A DNA stretch of 18,659 nucleotides from an uncultured Oscillospiraceae bacterium (GTDB taxonomy: Bacteria; Bacillota; Clostridia; Oscillospirales; Acutalibacteraceae). The stretch covers positions 1-18,659 of the forward strand of contig USCI01000049.1 of assembly GCA_900553255.1 (NCBI GenBank), read 5' to 3'. Under the pieces are notes generated by a model, which was not told where the DNA came from, did not search any database, and saw only the letters and a list, made by a program, of their open reading frames with translations. The position numbers and the translations under genes are program-made. Positions 15,453-18,659 of this stretch are shown piece after piece (position 1 is the stretch's first letter; each line of letters begins with the position of its first letter).

Positions 15453-15513
15453 CGAAAAATAAGGAAAGGCGGATGCCGGATAAATGCCTTTTTCGGCAAA
15501 CGGCAAAAATCTC

Positions 15514-15542
15514 TTTACAATCCGGCGTGGTCATGCTATAAT
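15514..15542 (+). promoter_or_regulatory. sigma-A promoter of rpsO
   Basis: TTTACA (15514-15519) and a perfect TATAAT (15537-15542) are 17 bases apart. The transcript would start near 15549, leaving a leader of about 120 bases before rpsO. Confidence 0.85.
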
Positions 15543-15549
15543 ACATATC

Positions 15550-15669
15550 TGTATGCGGGATTTCCTGCATCGTGTCCATCACCCGGGCGGCGGAGTATGC
15601 CTCGACAGAGGAAGCACCGTTTCCCCGCGCTGGGTTTTCGGATAATTTTTTCAATGAGGTGAAAGGAAC
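15550..15669 (+). promoter_or_regulatory. rpsO leader, candidate S15 autoregulatory RNA
   Basis: The leader can form GCGGG-ATTT-CCTGC (15555-15568) and CCTC-GACA-GAGG (15600-15611), then a T-rich run at 15643-15651 before the ribosome binding site. S15 is known to repress its own mRNA through several unrelated leader structures in different bacteria. Which type this is cannot be decided by eye. Confidence 0.35.
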
Positions 15670-15933
15670 ATGCTGGCTGAAGAAAAAACCGCAATCATGA
15701 AAGAGTATGCCACCCACGAAGGGGACACCGGTTCTCCCGAAGTGCAGATCGCTGTGCTGACCAAGCGTATCAACGATCTCACCGAGCACCTGAAGGTGCA
15801 CAAGAAGGACCACCATTCCCGTCGCGGGCTGCTGAAGATGGTCGGCCATCGCCGCAACCTTCTCAACTACCTGATGAAGAAGGATGTCATGCGCTATCGT
15901 GCGATCATCGAAAAGCTCGGTATCCGCAAGTAA
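15670..15933 (+). CDS. rpsO: 30S ribosomal protein S15
   Basis: This 87-residue protein matches S15 (normally 88-89 residues), which binds the central domain of 16S rRNA early in 30S assembly. The signature runs from TGSPEVQIA through LTEHLKVHKKDHHSRRGLL to GHRRNLLNYL. GAGGTGAAAGGA precedes the ATG. It is followed by a terminator and then pnp, the conserved rpsO-pnp neighbourhood. Confidence 0.98.
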   Translation: MLAEEKTAIMKEYATHEGDTGSPEVQIAVLTKRINDLTEHLKVHKKDHHSRRGLLKMVGHRRNLLNYLMKKDVMRYRAIIEKLGIRK

Positions 15934-15943
15934 TGGCTCAAAT

Positions 15944-15975
15944 AAGGCAGGCGGGCACTCGCCCGCCTGCCTTTT
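15944..15975 (+). terminator. terminator between rpsO and pnp
   Basis: A perfect 13-base stem (15944-15956 with 15961-15973), loop ACTC and a T-rich end form an intrinsic terminator. It may be partial, since no clear separate pnp promoter was found. Confidence 0.88.
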
Positions 15976-16014
15976 GCGCATTAAACCGAATCGGCTGATG
16001 TCGGGGCGGTTGGG

Positions 16015-16069
16015 TTTTAGCAGTGAAACGAACGCTTACCCGTGGTAAACGCTGGTTTTATTGCTAAAA
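16015..16069 (+). promoter_or_regulatory. long imperfect hairpin in the pnp leader
   Basis: Two 26-base arms (16015-16040 and 16044-16069) with a 3-base CGT loop pair with about three mismatches and two G-U pairs. The outer 8 and inner 5 pairs are perfect. In E. coli, PNPase controls its own mRNA through a leader hairpin cut by RNase III; this structure could be the counterpart. Its position, 68 bases before pnp, fits. A second perfect stem, GGGAAGC with GCTTCCC (16098-16114), lies just before the ribosome binding site. Confidence 0.6.
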
Positions 16070-16136
16070 GTCCGGCTGTGCCCCGAATCAAATAAACGGG
16101 AAGCGCCGCTTCCCCGAAAAAACGGAGGTACTGTCC

Positions 16137-18329
16137 ATGTTTGAAAGCTACCGGAAGTTTGAAACGACCCTGGCCGGACGCCCGCTGGTCGTGGAGACCG
16201 GCAAGATGGCGCAGCTGTCGAGCGGCTCCTGCCTCGTGCGCTACGGCGACACGGTGGTGCTGTGCAATGTCACCATGTCGGACAAGCCGCGTGACGGCGT
16301 GGATTTTTTCCCGCTGTCGGTGGATTACGAGGAGAAGCTGTACGCGGTCGGCAAGATTCCCGGCTCGTTCCAGCGCCGTGAGGGCCGCCCGAGCGAAAAG
16401 GCCATCCTGACCTCGCGGGTGATCGACCGTCCGATCCGCCCGCTGTTCCCGAAGGACATGCGCAACGACGTGTCGCTGGTGTGCACCGTGATGTCGGTGG
16501 ATCCGGACTGCGCGCCGGAAATCACCGCAATGATCGGTGCGTCCATCGCGATTTCGATTTCCCAGATCCCGTGGGACGGCCCGATCTCCGGCGTCGTCGT
16601 GGGCCTGGTGGACGGCGAATACGTCATCAACCCCACCGCCGAGCAGGAAAAGCGCTCGGATATGCATGTCACCGTGGCGTCGACCGCCGATCTCGTGGCG
16701 ATGATCGAGGCGGGCGCCAACGAGGTGGACAACGAAACGATGTTCAACGGCATCATGGCCGGCCATGCCGCCAACCAGCAGATTGTGGAATTCATCCGCA
16801 GCATCCAGGCGGAAATCGGCAAGGAAAAGGTGCCGTTTGAGTCCAACGATCCCGACCCGGCGATGTTCGAGGCGGTGAAGGAATTCGCGATTGAGAAGGT
16901 GCGCGCGGCGCTGGATACCGACGACAAGCGGGTGCGCGACGAGCGGCTGCGTCCGGTGTACGACGAGGTGCACGCGCGTTTCGACGAGGAATACCCGGAA
17001 GAGACCGCGAAGCTCGATGACTGCCTGTACAAGCTGCAGAAATACGTGGTGCGCCGCTGGCTGCTCGACGACGGCAAGCGTGTGGACGGCCGTGCGATTG
17101 ATGAGATCCGCCCGCTCGCGGCGGAGGTCGGACTGCTGCCCCGCGTACACGGCTCCGGCATGTTCACCCGCGGCCAGACCCAGGTGCTGACCGTTGCGAC
17201 CCTCGGTTCCTCCGGCGATGCGCAGCAGCTCGACGGCATCGACGGCGAGACCGAAAAGCGCTATATGCATCAATACAACTTCCCGTCCTACTCGGTCGGG
17301 GAAACCAAGCCGTCGCGCGGCCCCGGCCGCCGCGAAATCGGCCACGGCGCGCTCGCGGAGCGTGCGCTGGTGCCGGTGCTGCCCTCGGTTGAGGAATTCC
17401 CGTACACCATGCGGTTGGTCAGCGAGGTGCTGTCCTCCAACGGTTCCACCTCGCAGGCGTCGATCTGCGGCTCCACCCTCGCGCTGATGGACGCGGGCGT
17501 GCCGATCAAGGCGCCGGTTGCGGGCATTTCCTGCGGCTTGGTGACCGAAGGCGACCGCTTTATGACGATGGTCGATATCCAGGGGCTGGAGGACTTCTTC
17601 GGCGATATGGACTTCAAGGTCGGCGGCACCCATAAGGGCATCACCGCGATCCAGATGGATCTGAAGGTGCATGGCCTGACTCCGGCAATCATCAAGGAAG
17701 CGCTGGAAAAGACCTATAAGGCGCGCCTGTATATTCTGGATGAGGTCATGCTCAAGGTGATCGACAAGCCGCGTGCGGAGCTGTCGCCGTATGCGCCGAA
17801 GATGCTCAGCACCAAGATCGATGTGGACAAGATCCGCGAGGTCATCGGCAAGGGCGGCTCGGTGATCCAGAAGATCCAGGCGGAATGCAACTGCAAGATC
17901 GACATCGAGGAAGACGGCAGCGTGTTCATTTCCGCGCTCAACACCGAGGACGCGAAGCGTGCGCTGTCGGTGGTGGAGACGATTGCGAAGGATCCGGAAA
18001 TCGGTGCGATTTATAAAGGCAAGGTCACCCGCCTGATGACCTTCGGTGCGTTTGTGGAAATTGCGCCGGGCAAGGAAGGTCTTGTGCACATCAGCCGTCT
18101 CGACGTCAAGCGCGTGGAGAAGGTGGAGGATGTTGTGTCGGTGGGCGACGAGGTGCTGGTCAAGGTCACCGAGATCGACGAGCAGGGCCGTCTGAACCTG
18201 TCGCGCCGCGACGCGCTTATCGAGGTGGAGGGCCTGACCCCGGAGAATACGGTGTCCGACTCGCCGCGTCCGCCGCGCCGTGAAGGCGGATTCCGCCGTG
18301 AGGGCGGCAACCGTCCGCCCCGCCGGTGA
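16137..18329 (+). CDS. pnp: polyribonucleotide nucleotidyltransferase (PNPase)
   Basis: This 730-residue enzyme degrades RNA 3' to 5' by phosphorolysis as a ring-shaped trimer in the cytoplasm. Domains are in the normal order: RNase PH-like 1 (about 1-145), helical linker (about 235-310), RNase PH-like 2 (about 312-540), KH (about 552-612, with GKGG at 571-574) and S1 (about 624-692). The active-site acidic pair lies in GDMDFKVGG (Asp490, Asp492). A short Arg/Gly/Pro-rich tail (about 705-730) probably adds RNA contacts. GGAGGT at 16124-16129, 7 bases before ATG, sets the start. Its leader is strongly structured, which suggests self-control as in other bacteria. Confidence 0.98.
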   Translation: MFESYRKFETTLAGRPLVVETGKMAQLSSGSCLVRYGDTVVLCNVTMSDKPRDGVDFFPLSVDYEEKLYAVGKIPGSFQRREGRPSEKAILTSRVIDRPIRPLFPKDMRNDVSLVCTVMSVDPDCAPEITAMIGASIAISISQIPWDGPISGVVVGLVDGEYVINPTAEQEKRSDMHVTVASTADLVAMIEAGANEVDNETMFNGIMAGHAANQQIVEFIRSIQAEIGKEKVPFESNDPDPAMFEAVKEFAIEKVRAALDTDDKRVRDERLRPVYDEVHARFDEEYPEETAKLDDCLYKLQKYVVRRWLLDDGKRVDGRAIDEIRPLAAEVGLLPRVHGSGMFTRGQTQVLTVATLGSSGDAQQLDGIDGETEKRYMHQYNFPSYSVGETKPSRGPGRREIGHGALAERALVPVLPSVEEFPYTMRLVSEVLSSNGSTSQASICGSTLALMDAGVPIKAPVAGISCGLVTEGDRFMTMVDIQGLEDFFGDMDFKVGGTHKGITAIQMDLKVHGLTPAIIKEALEKTYKARLYILDEVMLKVIDKPRAELSPYAPKMLSTKIDVDKIREVIGKGGSVIQKIQAECNCKIDIEEDGSVFISALNTEDAKRALSVVETIAKDPEIGAIYKGKVTRLMTFGAFVEIAPGKEGLVHISRLDVKRVEKVEDVVSVGDEVLVKVTEIDEQGRLNLSRRDALIEVEGLTPENTVSDSPRPPRREGGFRREGGNRPPRR

Positions 18330-18344
18330 TGTGACGGAAGCTGT

Positions 18345-18394
18345 CAGGGCTTTGCCCCGACACCCTACCGCCTTTTGAAAAAGGCGGCCGAAAA
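18345..18394 (+). repeat. 50-base repeat, copy 1
   Basis: This stretch aligns without gaps to the reverse complement of 18471-18520 at about 38 of 50 positions, most differences being transitions. Its core is CCGCCTTTTGAAAAAGGCGG (18368-18387), itself an imperfect palindrome. It begins 15 bases after the pnp stop. Confidence 0.7.
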
Positions 18395-18406
18395 CCTAAA
18401 TACTTG

Positions 18407-18450
18407 AATAACAGCGCCGCCGCGGAGATTCCGCAGCGGCGCTGTTATTT
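18407..18450 (+). terminator. large hairpin, probable pnp terminator
   Basis: A 14-base perfect outer stem (18407-18420 with 18436-18449) continues past one mismatch into a 5-base inner stem. It lies between the two inverted repeat copies. The bases after it (ATTTGTG) are only weakly T-rich. Confidence 0.65.
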
Positions 18451-18470
18451 GTGTATACGGCGATTCAACA

Positions 18471-18520
18471 TTTTCGCCGGCCTTTTTGAAAAGGCCGCGG
18501 GGCGCCGGGGCGGAGCCCCG
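18471..18520 (-). repeat. 50-base repeat, copy 2 (inverted)
   Basis: This is the inverted partner of 18345-18394. Its first ten bases, TTTTCGCCGG, occur again at 18650-18659, so a third copy may begin at the end of the window. Confidence 0.7.
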
Positions 18521-18574
18521 GCTCGCGTCCCGCAGGACGCGAAATCCTTGACACACGAAAAGCGCAGGAGGGTA

Positions 18575-18603
18575 GATGAAACCTTCCGGGGGAAGGTTTC
18601 ATC
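18575..18603. other. perfect hairpin in the right-end tail
   Basis: A perfect 13-base stem (18575-18587 with 18591-18603) has a GGG loop. It is nested inside an outer TTGACA (18548-18553) and TGTCAA (18610-18615) pair. No coding region was seen in 18330-18659; this tail holds only repeats and hairpins. Confidence 0.6.
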
Positions 18604-18659
18604 GCAGACTGTCAAAAAAGTCGTTTCGCAAAAAATAGTGCACAAAAAGTTTTCGCCGG

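Noticed and set aside
13038..15506. 822-codon open frame on the minus strand
   Set aside because: It lies opposite ypeB and the transglutaminase-like gene, whose domains are clear; its His/Arg/Gly-rich content is typical of an antisense frame in G+C-rich DNA.
16017..18089. 690-codon open frame on the minus strand
   Set aside because: It is the antisense of pnp, with no domain and no start signal.

Overview
The window reads as the chromosome of a G+C-rich, endospore-forming Clostridia, most likely Oscillospiraceae/Ruminococcaceae-like. The evidence is a split sporulation sigma factor (sigK), a YpeB germination protein, a SpoIID domain, an rhodanese-less ThiI paired with a cysteine desulfurase, and E. 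coli-size hexameric GdhA. This placement is by gene content and codon style only; no marker such as rRNA is present.

Layout. (1) 1-1855 is the right end of a skin-like element: a large serine recombinase whose stop codon overlaps a 5-base AATGA sequence at the junction with (2) the 3' segment of sigK (about 1839-2240), which has its own terminator. The 5' half of sigK and the rest of the element must lie to the left of the window. (3) gdhA (2500-3831) stands alone with its own promoter, a leader hairpin and a bidirectional terminator. (4) 3909-11607 is a four-gene minus-strand operon read from a good sigma-A promoter at 11659-11687: cysteine desulfurase, class B-type sortase with a long Thr-Asp-Pro stalk, thiI, then a 1154-residue protein that fuses CinA, a membrane segment, a sortase-like domain lacking all three catalytic residues, a Pro/Thr linker and a SpoIID/LytB domain. 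(5) Divergent from this operon come a small secreted/anchored protein, a 40-residue membrane micro-ORF, ypeB without sleB beside it, and a transglutaminase-like lipoprotein. (6) The right end holds rpsO and pnp with structured leaders, then a non-coding tail of inverted repeats.

How the genes may work together. Desulfurase and ThiI form the known sulfur-transfer pair for tRNA 4-thiouridine. The sortase and the CinA-pseudosortase-SpoIID fusion appear to be paralogues in their outer domains, so the operon joins cytoplasmic tRNA/NMN housekeeping to envelope proteins. Together with sigK, YpeB and the SpoIID domain, the envelope proteins hint at a sporulation or cell-wall role, but that link is inference.

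The two strongest points for follow-up are the skin-like split of sigK, with the recombinase gene ending on the presumed crossover site, and the CinA-TM-pseudosortase-SpoIID fusion, an architecture I do not recognise from described proteins.
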